From Terriglobia bacterium (lineage in GTDB: Bacteria; Acidobacteriota; Terriglobia; Terriglobales; SCQP01), in the NCBI GenBank assembly GCA_021323595.1, contig JAJPKR010000050.1:1-41113 (forward strand): a DNA stretch of 41,113 bases, read 5' to 3'. The translations under genes and the position numbers were made by a program. The stretch's first letter is position 1; every line of letters begins with the position of its first letter. The notes beneath the pieces are model-generated. The model had not been told where the DNA came from and did no database searches. It was given only the letters and a program-made list of their open reading frames with translations. This document shows, piece after piece, positions 17,135 to 25,219 of the stretch.

Positions 17135-18661
17135 TCAGTCGAGGCCGAGCTTGGGCCAGAGCTCGTCCACGCGCTTTTTCGTTTCCGCGTCCATGAGGAT
17201 TTCCTTCGGCCAGGGGCGCAGGAAGCCTTCGTTCGGCCATTTGCGCGTCGCATCGACGCCCATCTTCGAGCCGAAGTTCGGCAGTCGCGAGGCATGGTCG
17301 AGCGCGTCCACGGGCCCGAGTGTGAACTGGATGTCGCGCTCCGGGTCGATGTGGTTCAACACCTTGAGCACGACCTCGGCCACGTTCTGCACGTCCGTGT
17401 CGTGATCCACGACCACGATGCACTTGGTGAACATCGCCTGCCCCAATCCCCAGATGCCGTTCATGATCTTGCGCGCATGGCCGGGATAGGACTTTCGGAT
17501 CGAGACCAGCATCAGGTTATGGAACACGCCTTCGAAGGGCATGTTGATGTCCACGATCTCGGGAAACTGAAGCTGCATCAGCGGCAGAAAGATGCGGCCC
17601 ACGGCCTCGCCCATCCAAGCGTCTTCCATCGGCGGCTTGCCCACGATGGTGGTGGCGTAGATGGCGTCGGGGCGGTGGCTGAGGCAAGTCAAGTGCAGCA
17701 CCGGGTAAGAATCGGCCAGCGAATAGAAGCCGGTGTGATCGCCGAACGGACCTTCTACGCGGCGCTCGCTCAGATCCACGTAGCCCTCGAGCACGATCTC
17801 GGCGTCGGCGGGCACCTCCAGGTCCACCGTCTCGCACTTCACCAGCTCGACCGGCTTTTGCCGCAGAAAACCCGCGAGCATCAATTCGTCCACGCCGGGC
17901 GGCGCGGGCAAGATGGCGCTGAAGGTGGTCGCCGGATCGGTGCCGATGGCCACCGCCACTTCGATGCGCCCTTCCGCCGCCGCCGGGGGCGCTTGCGTTT
18001 CCGGCAGCCCGTGCGCCCGGCCCAAGATCTCTTCGGCGGCGGCGCCGGCCGCCGCGCGCACGTGCTCGCGCATGTGCTCCGCGCCGTGCTTGTGAATCTG
18101 CCAATGCATGCCCAGCGTGCGGCCGTCGAAGACTTGCAGGCGATACATGCCGACGTTGCGGCGCCCGCTGCGCGGATCGCGCGTGAAGACGCAGGGCAGC
18201 GTGATGTACCGGCCGCCATCCTCTGGCCAGCATTGCAGGATCGGAAACTCGAGCACCGAGAAGCCGTCGCGCCGCACCACGCGCCGCGCCGCGCCGCTCT
18301 TGACCGTGCGCGGGAAGAAGGCGCCGAGCTCGGCCAGCATCGGCAGCATCTTCAGCTTGTCGAGGAGGCCGGGCGCGGGCTTGAGGTCGAGGAATTTGCG
18401 AATGCGCCCGGCGACTTCGTCGGCGTGCTGGACGCCCAGCGCCAACTGCATGCGCCGCCGCGAGCCGAATTGGTTGATCAGCAGCGGCTTGCCCGCGTAG
18501 CCGCGCGGGTTCTCGAAGAGCAGCGCCGGCCCGCCGCGCTTGCTGACGCGATCGGTGATCTCGGTGATCTCGAGAATCGGGTCCGCGGGCGCTGCGATGC
18601 GCCGAAGCTCCCCCGCGCGTTCCAGCGCCGCGATGAACTCCCGCAGGTCGGCATAGGCCAT
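17135..18661 (-). CDS. ubiD: UbiD-family prenyl-FMN-dependent decarboxylase
   Basis: A 508-residue (de)carboxylase that uses prenylated FMN. The E. coli member acts on 4-hydroxy-3-polyprenylbenzoate in ubiquinone synthesis; related enzymes serve the futalosine menaquinone route or aromatic degradation, so the substrate here is open. Seen are MAYADLREFIAALERAGEL at the N-terminus, GGPALLFENPRG, RNVGMYRLQVFDGRTLGMHWQ in the cofactor region, the catalytic EGPFGDHTGFY, and DINMPFEGVFHN. An Ala-rich stretch (about 203-232, AAAGAAAEEILG and on) is a small insertion. No ubiX partner is nearby. It starts six bases after the SYLF gene stop, so the two form an operon. Confidence 0.93.
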   Translation of the reverse strand: MAYADLREFIAALERAGELRRIAAPADPILEITEITDRVSKRGGPALLFENPRGYAGKPLLINQFGSRRRMQLALGVQHADEVAGRIRKFLDLKPAPGLLDKLKMLPMLAELGAFFPRTVKSGAARRVVRRDGFSVLEFPILQCWPEDGGRYITLPCVFTRDPRSGRRNVGMYRLQVFDGRTLGMHWQIHKHGAEHMREHVRAAAGAAAEEILGRAHGLPETQAPPAAAEGRIEVAVAIGTDPATTFSAILPAPPGVDELMLAGFLRQKPVELVKCETVDLEVPADAEIVLEGYVDLSERRVEGPFGDHTGFYSLADSYPVLHLTCLSHRPDAIYATTIVGKPPMEDAWMGEAVGRIFLPLMQLQFPEIVDINMPFEGVFHNLMLVSIRKSYPGHARKIMNGIWGLGQAMFTKCIVVVDHDTDVQNVAEVVLKVLNHIDPERDIQFTLGPVDALDHASRLPNFGSKMGVDATRKWPNEGFLRPWPKEILMDAETKKRVDELWPKLGLD

Positions 18662-18667
18662 GGGGCG

Positions 18668-19354
18668 CTATTCGCGGCTGTAATCGCGCAGCGCAGCCAG
18701 CAGATCGCCGGCTTCGGGCGGCGCGCCCACCCGCCCGCTGAGAATCTGCTGGGCGGTCTCGCTCCCGTAAAAGGTCTTGTTCGCGCTGTGGTCTTGCTTG
18801 ATCACTCCGCCTTTCAAGGTAATGCCGCCGAACAAGCCGCGGCTGCGCGAGTAGGCCAGCATCTCCGCGTGCATCAAGGCGTCGGTCTGGGCGTCGGCGC
18901 TGCGGCCGACAGGGCCGGCGGTGGCCTCCATGTCCCCGCCCAGGGCAAACTTATCCTTGAGCAGATAATGCGCGCCTTCCTGGTTCATGATCAGCATGAC
19001 CAAGTCGGATTCTTGCGCGCCGATCTGCAAGCCGAAGCTGCCGCCGCCCACCGTCAAAAACAAGGGCGCCGACCACCCTCGGCCGGTGCGGCACGAGACC
19101 ACGCCGCGGCCGAAGTTGCCGCCCAAGCCCAGGCCCGCCCGCTTCATGCCCGGAATCACGATGACGCACTGCGCGCGATGCAGCAGGCCGCGGGGGATGC
19201 CGCCGTCCGGGGCGGACATGATCTCGTGAAACACCACGGCGGCCCGCTGCAGCCGGGCTGCCGGCTTTTCCGCTTGGGCCGGAGGCACTAAGGTCAGCAT
19301 CATCACCGCGGCGCACAGCACCGCCAGAGTAGTTCCTCGCGCGAATCGAGCCAT
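18668..19354 (-). CDS. Secreted SYLF-domain (lipid-binding) protein
   Basis: A 228-residue protein with a clear signal peptide (about 1-28, ending AQA) and then a SYLF/DUF500-type domain: QCVIVIPGMKRAGLGLGGNFGRGVVSCR, PLFLTVGGGSFGLQIGAQ, SDLVMLIMN, and the C-terminal GGITLKGGVIKQD. Eukaryotic SYLF domains bind phosphoinositides; the bacterial secreted ones have no settled function. The ATG at 19354 is selected because AAGAGGT lies seven bases upstream and the signal peptide begins there; the frame is open to 19504. It is the first gene of an operon with ubiD and is divergent from a polytopic membrane protein. Confidence 0.85.
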   Translation of the reverse strand: MARFARGTTLAVLCAAVMMLTLVPPAQAEKPAARLQRAAVVFHEIMSAPDGGIPRGLLHRAQCVIVIPGMKRAGLGLGGNFGRGVVSCRTGRGWSAPLFLTVGGGSFGLQIGAQESDLVMLIMNQEGAHYLLKDKFALGGDMEATAGPVGRSADAQTDALMHAEMLAYSRSRGLFGGITLKGGVIKQDHSANKTFYGSETAQQILSGRVGAPPEAGDLLAALRDYSRE

Positions 19355-19415
19355 TCTGGCCACCTCTTGGCTAACACTAACACCGAACCGGGCATCGTAG
19401 TTGCCAAGTACAGGA

Positions 19416-20969
19416 ATGTCCGCACCCGGCCTTCGGCCAGCCCCTGCGACGGGGCGAAACGTGCTCCCGCTCACAGCCGGCCTGGTGGCGCTGGCTTTGC
19501 TCACCCGCGTGTGGCCGTTTCTCGCGGCCGGCGGTCTGCGCGAAGGCGAGAGCGATTCGGCTTTGTTCGCGCTGGGGGTCTGGCGCTGGAGCCGCTTGGG
19601 GCCGCACGCGACCTTGCTCTACGACAGCCACTTCTCCCCCGGCTACTACTGGTTCTGCGGCGGCCTGGCGCGGCTGGCGCACTGGCCGCTGGCGGCGATC
19701 ACGCCGGCCCTCGATCTGCTCAGCGCCGCTGCCGCGCTCGCTACCGCCGTCTGCGCCTTTGCCGTGGCGCGGCGCTTGGTTTCGCTGTCGGCGGCGTTTT
19801 GGTCCACCATGCTGTTTTTGCTCGCGCCCGGCGTGTGGATGCTCGGCTTGGAACCGCATCCGCAGGGGCTGGGCATCGTCCTCGTGCTGCTGGCGTTCTA
19901 TTTGTGCTTGCGGGCGGGCGAGGCGCCCGCGCGGCGCTGGGCGCTCGAGCTCGGCTGGGTCGCCGCTCTGGTGGCGGCGCTGCTCGTCCGCAACGACGCC
20001 ATCTTTCTCTATCCGGCGTTTCTGCTCTGCGCTCTCGCCCCGGCTTGGCGTCCGCGGTTCCGCGCCCAAAGAGCCGTCGTGATCGCTGCCGGTCTGGCGA
20101 TCGCGGCCGCGTTCTACTTCGGCCTCCGCTCCGTCATGCTCGCCGAATCGTTGGCCGCGAGCGAAGCCACTTCCTGGCGCCGCATCGTCGGGTTCCTCGG
20201 CCACCTCAGCCCTTTGCGGCAACTCCTGCCTGTCGTCACCGGCCTCGGCCCGCTGCTCTGGCTCTTTGCGGCGGCGGGTCTGGTCTTGCTTTGGCGCTTC
20301 GGTTCGCGCGCGCGCTTCGACCTGGCTCTGCTCTGGATTCTGGTCTGGGCGGCGCCCGGCTCTTTGTTTTGGCTCTTGATCCGTGGCAATAACGCCCGCC
20401 ATATGGCCATCTATTCGCTGCCGCTGCTCTGGTTCGCCTGCGAGGGCTGGGCGCGGCTGCAGCCGCGCCGGCGCGCGGCCTCGTGGCTGGCGCTCGCCGC
20501 CGCCGCGGCGCTGGTCCTGGATGTCCTCCTGGTGCCGGCCTCTTCCGATGTAACGATCTATCCCTCCGGCAACGTGCCCGCCAGCTATCGCGATTTGGCC
20601 CGGCGGGAAAACGACATGCGTGCGCTGGCGCGAGCGCTCGCCGCGGAGGCGCGCCCGGGCGCGACCGTGCATTACCTGGGCACCGCCACCAACCCCTACT
20701 TGATCCTTTACGCGCGCGAAGAAAATCCCGGCGCGTCGCTATTTCACGCCGGAGTCGTCACCGCCCTGAGCTGGCCGCGCGGCGGACGCCTGATCTTCGT
20801 CAACGTGTTTTCCGGCGCCGATTTTGTCGCCGCCGCGCGCCGCCTTGCGCGTGTGCATAGTCTCGAGTACGATGCGCGCGGTCGTCACTTGTGGTTCTTG
20901 GGACAAGAGTGGACCTGGCTGCCGCTGCATCGGCGCTGGTATGTCGCCCGCGCGCGTCCGGGCGTTTAG
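19416..20969 (+). CDS. Polytopic GT-C-like membrane protein, glycosyltransferase-39 type
   Basis: A 517-residue integral membrane protein with about ten hydrophobic helices up to about residue 370, then a soluble C-terminal region of about 140 residues. The first extracytoplasmic loop carries GGLREGESDSALFALGVW, with acidic residues where GT-C enzymes (PMT/ArnT/GT39) have their catalytic Asp, and DSHFSPGYYWFCGG. Such proteins usually move a sugar from a polyprenyl-phosphate donor to a lipid or protein on the outer face of the membrane. Acceptor and donor cannot be told. The start at ATG 19416 is tentative; TTG at 19401 is in frame just after a stop codon. The last residues are Trp/Arg-rich. 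It is divergent from the SYLF gene. Confidence 0.65.
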   Translation: MSAPGLRPAPATGRNVLPLTAGLVALALLTRVWPFLAAGGLREGESDSALFALGVWRWSRLGPHATLLYDSHFSPGYYWFCGGLARLAHWPLAAITPALDLLSAAAALATAVCAFAVARRLVSLSAAFWSTMLFLLAPGVWMLGLEPHPQGLGIVLVLLAFYLCLRAGEAPARRWALELGWVAALVAALLVRNDAIFLYPAFLLCALAPAWRPRFRAQRAVVIAAGLAIAAAFYFGLRSVMLAESLAASEATSWRRIVGFLGHLSPLRQLLPVVTGLGPLLWLFAAAGLVLLWRFGSRARFDLALLWILVWAAPGSLFWLLIRGNNARHMAIYSLPLLWFACEGWARLQPRRRAASWLALAAAAALVLDVLLVPASSDVTIYPSGNVPASYRDLARRENDMRALARALAAEARPGATVHYLGTATNPYLILYAREENPGASLFHAGVVTALSWPRGGRLIFVNVFSGADFVAAARRLARVHSLEYDARGRHLWFLGQEWTWLPLHRRWYVARARPGV

Positions 20970-20986
20970 GACGCCGGGCGGGGCCG

Positions 20987-21394
20987 CTACGACGACGCGG
21001 GACGGGGCGGCAGGTAAAACGTCTGCGTCACGTCGCCCGCCGGGCAGGCGGCCGTCCAACGCAGCGTTTGCCGGATCACCGGGTCCTGCTCCTCGCCGGT
21101 TTCGCACTCGACGTCATGCCGCAGGCAGCGGAACACCCCGCCCCCGGCGTGCACGATCTCGCAGCCGCTGCGCGCCGCCAGCACCTGCCGCGCCTGTTCC
21201 ACCGCCTTGCGAATCTCGGCGTCGTTGACGGTCGCCGGGTCGAACTGCGCGAGATCGGAGTCGTAGTCCTCGACCGTGAACACCGCGCTCACCGCCGCCG
21301 TGCCTTCGATCTGGCCGGGCAAAAGGAAATACGTCTGCAAGCCGGCATGCGCCGCCGCCAGGCGAATGCGCTCCCGGCATTCGGCTTCCGTCAT
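20987..21394 (-). CDS. Protein of unknown function, last gene of AAA/VWA operon
   Basis: A 135-residue soluble protein that I do not recognise. It begins MTEAECRERIRLAA, has an acidic central part (VEDYDSDLAQFDPATVND), a predicted helix, DAEIRKAVEQARQVLAA, and five Cys overall. No signal peptide or membrane segment is seen. ATG at 21394 is preceded by GGGAG about six bases away. It lies 57 bases after the alkB stop, so it is probably the last gene of the ATPase-VWA-alkB operon, and converges with the GT-C-like gene (18-base gap). Confidence 0.7.
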   Translation of the reverse strand: MTEAECRERIRLAAAHAGLQTYFLLPGQIEGTAAVSAVFTVEDYDSDLAQFDPATVNDAEIRKAVEQARQVLAARSGCEIVHAGGGVFRCLRHDVECETGEEQDPVIRQTLRWTAACPAGDVTQTFYLPPRPASS

Positions 21395-21451
21395 GCCGCT
21401 CTCCCGGCGCCGCCGGCGACCGGCGATGCCGCTGCTGCGATGATCATAGCT

Positions 21452-22063
21452 TCAATCCGGAAGCATGTGCCGAAACGTTAGATTGATGCGCGCGCCGCAC
21501 GCCCGCCGGCTCTTGGGCACCCGGTGCCGCCACTCCTGCTGCATGCCGGCGGCCATCAGCAGCAGGCTGCCGTGCGCGAGAGAAAGCGCCACCGGCGGCG
21601 CCGCGCCGTGGCGCATCTCGAAGCGCCGTTCGGCGCCGAGGCTGAGCGAGGCGATGGGATGCGCCGCCGACATCTCCGGTTCGTCGTCGGCGTGCCAGCC
21701 GACCGAATCGTTCTCGTTTTCGTAAAGGTTGGCCAGCACGGAGTTGTACGCGCAGCCGGCGGCCGCCTCCACGCGCGCCTTCAGCTCCAGCAGCGCCGGC
21801 GTCCACGGATGCGGCTCGTAGCGCCGGCGGGAATAAGTATAAGCGCGCGCCGCGACCCATACTTCGCCGCGAGGCACGGCGATCGCGCGGCCGTAGATGC
21901 GGCTCGCGCGCCGCTGCCACGGCAGCTCCGCCCGCAGCACCGCGAACGCGCGGTCGGCCTCCGCCGCGCGCAGGAACGCCGGCCAGTACCGAACCGGCGG
22001 CGCGCCGGCCGCCACTGCGCCGCGCGTCCCCTCGCTCGGCGAAATCGGCGCGGAGGGCGGCAT
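21452..22063 (-). CDS. alkB: AlkB-type 2-oxoglutarate/Fe(II) dioxygenase
   Basis: A 203-residue oxidative demethylase, probably repairing N1-methyladenine/N3-methylcytosine-type damage in DNA (ABH2/ABH3-like subgroup). The iron ligands are H124 and D126 in VGWHADDEPE and H180 in EWRHRVPK. The 2-oxoglutarate and substrate arginines are R192 and R198 in RINLTFR. The preceding NSVLANLYENENDS is typical. It starts eight bases after the VWA gene stop. The frame is open upstream through the VWA gene, but that part is not the VWA reading frame, so this is no fusion. It is the second alkylation-repair gene in the window, 12 kb from tag. Confidence 0.93.
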   Translation of the reverse strand: MPPSAPISPSEGTRGAVAAGAPPVRYWPAFLRAAEADRAFAVLRAELPWQRRASRIYGRAIAVPRGEVWVAARAYTYSRRRYEPHPWTPALLELKARVEAAAGCAYNSVLANLYENENDSVGWHADDEPEMSAAHPIASLSLGAERRFEMRHGAAPPVALSLAHGSLLLMAAGMQQEWRHRVPKSRRACGARINLTFRHMLPD

Positions 22064-22071
22064 CGCGGCGC

Positions 22072-23313
22072 TCAGTGGATCGTGCGCGTCTTGCGGCTCA
22101 TGTAATCGAGCAGCAGATATTGGCCGAGCGTCGCCGGCGTCGTGAAATAGGCCTTGCCGCGGCAGGCGGCCGTGACTTGCTGCACGAAGCGCACCAGGCT
22201 GAAATCGCTCGCCAGCATGAAGGTGTTGATCAGAATGCCCGCGCGCCGGCATTGCCCGACCTCCTGCATCGTCTTCTCGATCACCAGCGGGTCCAGCCCG
22301 AACGCGTTCTTGTAAATTCGCCCGTCGTCGAGCGTCAGCGCCGAGGGCTTGCCGTCGGTGATCATCACGATCTGCTTCATGTCCTTGCGCTGCCGCTGCA
22401 AGAGCCGCTGCGCCAGCCGCAAGCCCTCGCGCGTGTTGGTGTAATAGGGGCCGACCTGCACTTGCGCCAGCCGCGCCAGCGGCACCTCTTCCGCGCTGTC
22501 GTGGAAGAGCACGAGCTGCAGCGAATCGCCGGGATACTGCGTGCGGATCAAATGCGCCAGCGCCAGCGCCACGCGCTTGGCCGGCGTGAAGCGGTCTTCC
22601 CCGTACAAGATCATCGAGTGGCTGCAATCGAGCAGCACCACGGTGGCGCAGGAAGATTGATATTCCGATTGCCGGACCATCAGATCCTGGTGCCGCAGGT
22701 CGAGAAACGGCTCGCCCCCCTCCCGCTTGTCCGGCAGGGTTTGCCGCCGCCGCAGCGCCCGGCCGATGGTCTCGCTGATATCCAAGTTGAGCGTGTCGCC
22801 GAACTCGTACTCGCGCGAGGCGCCGCTGGTTTCGATGCCGGTCGCCCATTCCCGCGTGTCGTGGCGGCCGAAGCTGGCTTTGCCGAGCCCGGCCAGCAGA
22901 TCGCGCAGCGTCTTGAACCCTAAAAAGTCGAGGGCCTTGTCGGTGATCTCGAAGCGCACCGGCGGCATCTGGCCCTGGCCGAGGCGCGGCTGGCCTGGGC
23001 CGGGCTGCGGCGGCGCGTCCACGCGGATGTATCCCTCCTCTTCCAGGCGCTCCGCCAGCCGCTGCAGCATCCGCTCCAGTTGTTCGGCGCTCGCTTCGGC
23101 CAGGGCGCGGCGCTGCTCGTCATCCAGCAGATCGTCGAGCTCGGAGCTTTCGAGCGCGCGCCGGATCGCTTCCGCGAGCGATTCCATCGTGTGCTCGCTC
23201 CACATCTCGTAGCCGCTGGCGAGCAGGAAGTCGCCCAGCGCCGCCAGCAGGCGCTCGAGATCGAGATCGGCGAACGGATCGCCCTCGTACTTGCCGTAGC
23301 GGATCTTCTTCAT
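22072..23313 (-). CDS. VWA-domain (MIDAS) protein, partner of AAA+ ATPase
   Basis: A 413-residue cytoplasmic protein. The N-terminal half is helical and acidic/Gln-rich (about 1-120), followed by a Pro/Gly linker. The C-terminal von Willebrand A domain (about 222-405) keeps a full metal-ion site: DCSHS at 229-233, Thr in PYYTNTREG, and D320 in [11 protein letters not shown] proteins of this type are encoded beside MoxR/Mg-chelatase-like ATPases and are thought to act with them as a chaperone or metal-insertion machine. The target here is unknown. It starts 25 bases after the ATPase stop. The ATG lacks a good Shine-Dalgarno. This is not ChlD: the chelatase pigment genes are absent. Confidence 0.85.
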   Translation of the reverse strand: MKKIRYGKYEGDPFADLDLERLLAALGDFLLASGYEMWSEHTMESLAEAIRRALESSELDDLLDDEQRRALAEASAEQLERMLQRLAERLEEEGYIRVDAPPQPGPGQPRLGQGQMPPVRFEITDKALDFLGFKTLRDLLAGLGKASFGRHDTREWATGIETSGASREYEFGDTLNLDISETIGRALRRRQTLPDKREGGEPFLDLRHQDLMVRQSEYQSSCATVVLLDCSHSMILYGEDRFTPAKRVALALAHLIRTQYPGDSLQLVLFHDSAEEVPLARLAQVQVGPYYTNTREGLRLAQRLLQRQRKDMKQIVMITDGKPSALTLDDGRIYKNAFGLDPLVIEKTMQEVGQCRRAGILINTFMLASDFSLVRFVQQVTAACRGKAYFTTPATLGQYLLLDYMSRKTRTIH

Positions 23314-23338
23314 GGCGGGCTCGCGCCGGCGCCGCCGG

Positions 23339-24829
23339 CTAATTCAGCGGACGGCGGCCGTACTCCTCGCGCCGCGCGCCGGCCTCGGCGGCGGCGCGCG
23401 GCTTGGGCGCGGCATGATAGCCGAGTTCTTCGTTGCGGCCGATGCGCTTGTGGGCGTGCAGCCCCTCGAGAATGAATTCCCCCGCCGCCACCTGCTCCGC
23501 CGCCGTCGCCCTCGCCTCCAGCCCCAGCGCGGCGAAGTGCTGCTCCAGGCCTTGAATTTTGCGCAGCCGCGCTAGCGCTTCCTTGGCCGGCGTGTCTTCC
23601 GCCAGTTGCAGCGCCCCGCCCAGCTCGAACCATTGCACCACCGGCTGCAACTCGGCCAGCTTGAAATAGGCGTCGAAGACGCGGCCGATCGCCGCCCGCA
23701 CCAGCTCGCGCGCCACGTGGTCGGGACCCCGCAATTCGCCCTCGTACTCCAGCTCCAATTTGCCGGTCAGTGCCGGCAAGGCCTCGTGAATATCCAGCAC
23801 GCGCACCACGATCTGCGCCTCTCCCCGCGCCAAGGCGCGGCGCTCGGCGTTGGAGACGGCGTTCTCCAAGCAGGTGATCGGCAGCCGCTGGCTGACGCCC
23901 GAGCGCTGATCCACCCGCTTGTCTTCACGCGCGGCGAAGGCGATGGCCTCGACGACTTCGCGCACGTAGCGCGGCACCACCGGCTGGGTCCCGTTCCGCT
24001 CGATGCGCGCTTCCTGCGCGGTGATCGCCACCGCGAGATCGAGCGTCTGGGGATAGTGCGTGCGAATCTCGCTGCCGATCCGGTCCTTGAGCGGGGTGAC
24101 GATCTTGCCGCGGGCGGTGTAGTCCTCGGGGTTGGCGCTGAAGACCAGCGCCACGTCCACCGGCAGCCGCAGCGGATAGCCTTTGATCTGTACGTCCCCC
24201 TCCTGCATGATGTTGAACAGCCCGACTTGAATCTTGCCGGCCAGGTCGGGCAGTTCGTTGATGGCGAAGATGCCGCGATGCGCGCGCGGCAGCAGGCCGA
24301 AGTGGACGGTGAGCTCGTTGCCCAGCGCCATGCCGCCGCGCGCCGCCTTGATCGGGTCAATGTCGCCGATCAGGTCGGCGATGGTCACGTCCGGCGTCGC
24401 CAGCTTCTCCACGTAGCGCTGCTCCGGCGCCAGCCACTCGATCGGCGCGTCGTCGCCCGCTTGCGCCAGCAATTCGCGGCAGCGGCGGCAGAGAGGCGCG
24501 GCGGGATTGTCGTGAATCTCGCAGCCCGCGAGCGCCGGCATCGCCGGATCGAGCAGGGCGGTGAGCTGCCGCAGGATGCGGCTCTTCGCTTGCCCGCGCA
24601 AGCCCAGCAAGATGAAGTGGTGCCGCGACAAGATCGCATTGATGATCTGCGGCACGACGGTCTCGTCGAATCCGAGGATGCCCGGGAACACCGGCTTGCC
24701 CCGGCGGAGCATGCTGGCCAGGTTCTCGCGCATCTCCTCTTTGACCGAGCGCGAGGCGAGGCGGGCAGGATCGAATTCGGGCGAGTGCTTCAACTCGCCC
24801 CAGCATCGGGCGGCGGGGGAATGGGACAC
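23339..24829 (-). CDS. AAA+ ATPase, Mg-chelatase/MoxR-like
   Basis: A 496-residue ATPase of the helix-2-insert (ChlI/MoxR) clade. Walker A is GLRGQAKS (76-83), lacking the third Gly of the classical P-loop. Walker B is GIFAINE (186-192) with Asn in place of Asp. Sensor 1 is SANPEDYTARG, and an arginine-finger-type segment, PLKDRIGSEIRTHYP, follows. Both Walker variants recur, as I remember, in this subfamily, so they are probably not inactivating. A Cys cluster (C103, C114, C117 in CEIHDNPAAPLCRRC) may bind zinc. The start is GTG at 24829, with AGAGGT about 12 bases upstream. It is the first gene of a four-gene operon and presumably works with the VWA protein. Confidence 0.87.
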   Translation of the reverse strand: MSHSPAARCWGELKHSPEFDPARLASRSVKEEMRENLASMLRRGKPVFPGILGFDETVVPQIINAILSRHHFILLGLRGQAKSRILRQLTALLDPAMPALAGCEIHDNPAAPLCRRCRELLAQAGDDAPIEWLAPEQRYVEKLATPDVTIADLIGDIDPIKAARGGMALGNELTVHFGLLPRAHRGIFAINELPDLAGKIQVGLFNIMQEGDVQIKGYPLRLPVDVALVFSANPEDYTARGKIVTPLKDRIGSEIRTHYPQTLDLAVAITAQEARIERNGTQPVVPRYVREVVEAIAFAAREDKRVDQRSGVSQRLPITCLENAVSNAERRALARGEAQIVVRVLDIHEALPALTGKLELEYEGELRGPDHVARELVRAAIGRVFDAYFKLAELQPVVQWFELGGALQLAEDTPAKEALARLRKIQGLEQHFAALGLEARATAAEQVAAGEFILEGLHAHKRIGRNEELGYHAAPKPRAAAEAGARREEYGRRPLN

Positions 24830-25219
24830 GGCCGGGAGAAACCTCTATTGGCGATGGTAAACCACCCGCCCGCTTCGGCACCGGCGCCGGATGCCGCTCG
24901 CGGCTGTCGCCGCGAGTGTGCGCCTGGAGCCGCGAACCGCTCGCGCACCCCGCCGGCCGCCATTCATTTGTTCTGAACCGCCACTCTGGCGTATAGTGGT
25001 GGGTAGCTTTGGCAGTTCTCTCCGTAGTCCTTCCTTAAAGCAGCTTTCAAGCCGTGCCGCCGGGGCTTTGCCTTGTGCCGCTGCGAAACCGCAGCCCTAT
25101 GCGCGGGAGCGCGCGCCAGACCAGGCCCAACATGTTGTGGAATTTCGCTTGCTTCCCCGGTGGTCAACGGCTACATTCGAGTACGCGCGCTGCTTCCCCC
25201 TCGGAATGAGAGGACCCAG
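24830..25219. other. Divergent intergenic region between ATPase operon and smc
   Basis: No gene is supported in these 390 bases. They hold a promoter for the smc side (24968-24997), a leader of about 215 bases with a small hairpin, GCTGCG-AAAC-CGCAGC (25080-25095), and presumably the promoter of the ATPase operon near the left end. Short open frames on both strands (for example minus 25167-24964) have no ribosome binding site or protein-like composition. Confidence 0.5.
24968..24997 (+). promoter_or_regulatory. smc operon promoter
   Basis: TTGTTC (24968-24973) and TATAGT (24992-24997) are separated by 18 bases, a reasonable vegetative promoter pointing to smc. It implies a 5' leader of about 215 bases. 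Confidence 0.45.

Noticed and set aside
21452-22849. Apparent 465-residue VWA-AlkB fusion
   Set aside because: The N-terminal part is not in the VWA reading frame; AlkB starts at 22063.
24964-25167. 67-codon minus-strand frame in the smc upstream region
   Set aside because: No ribosome binding site, overlaps the likely smc promoter and leader, and no protein-like features.
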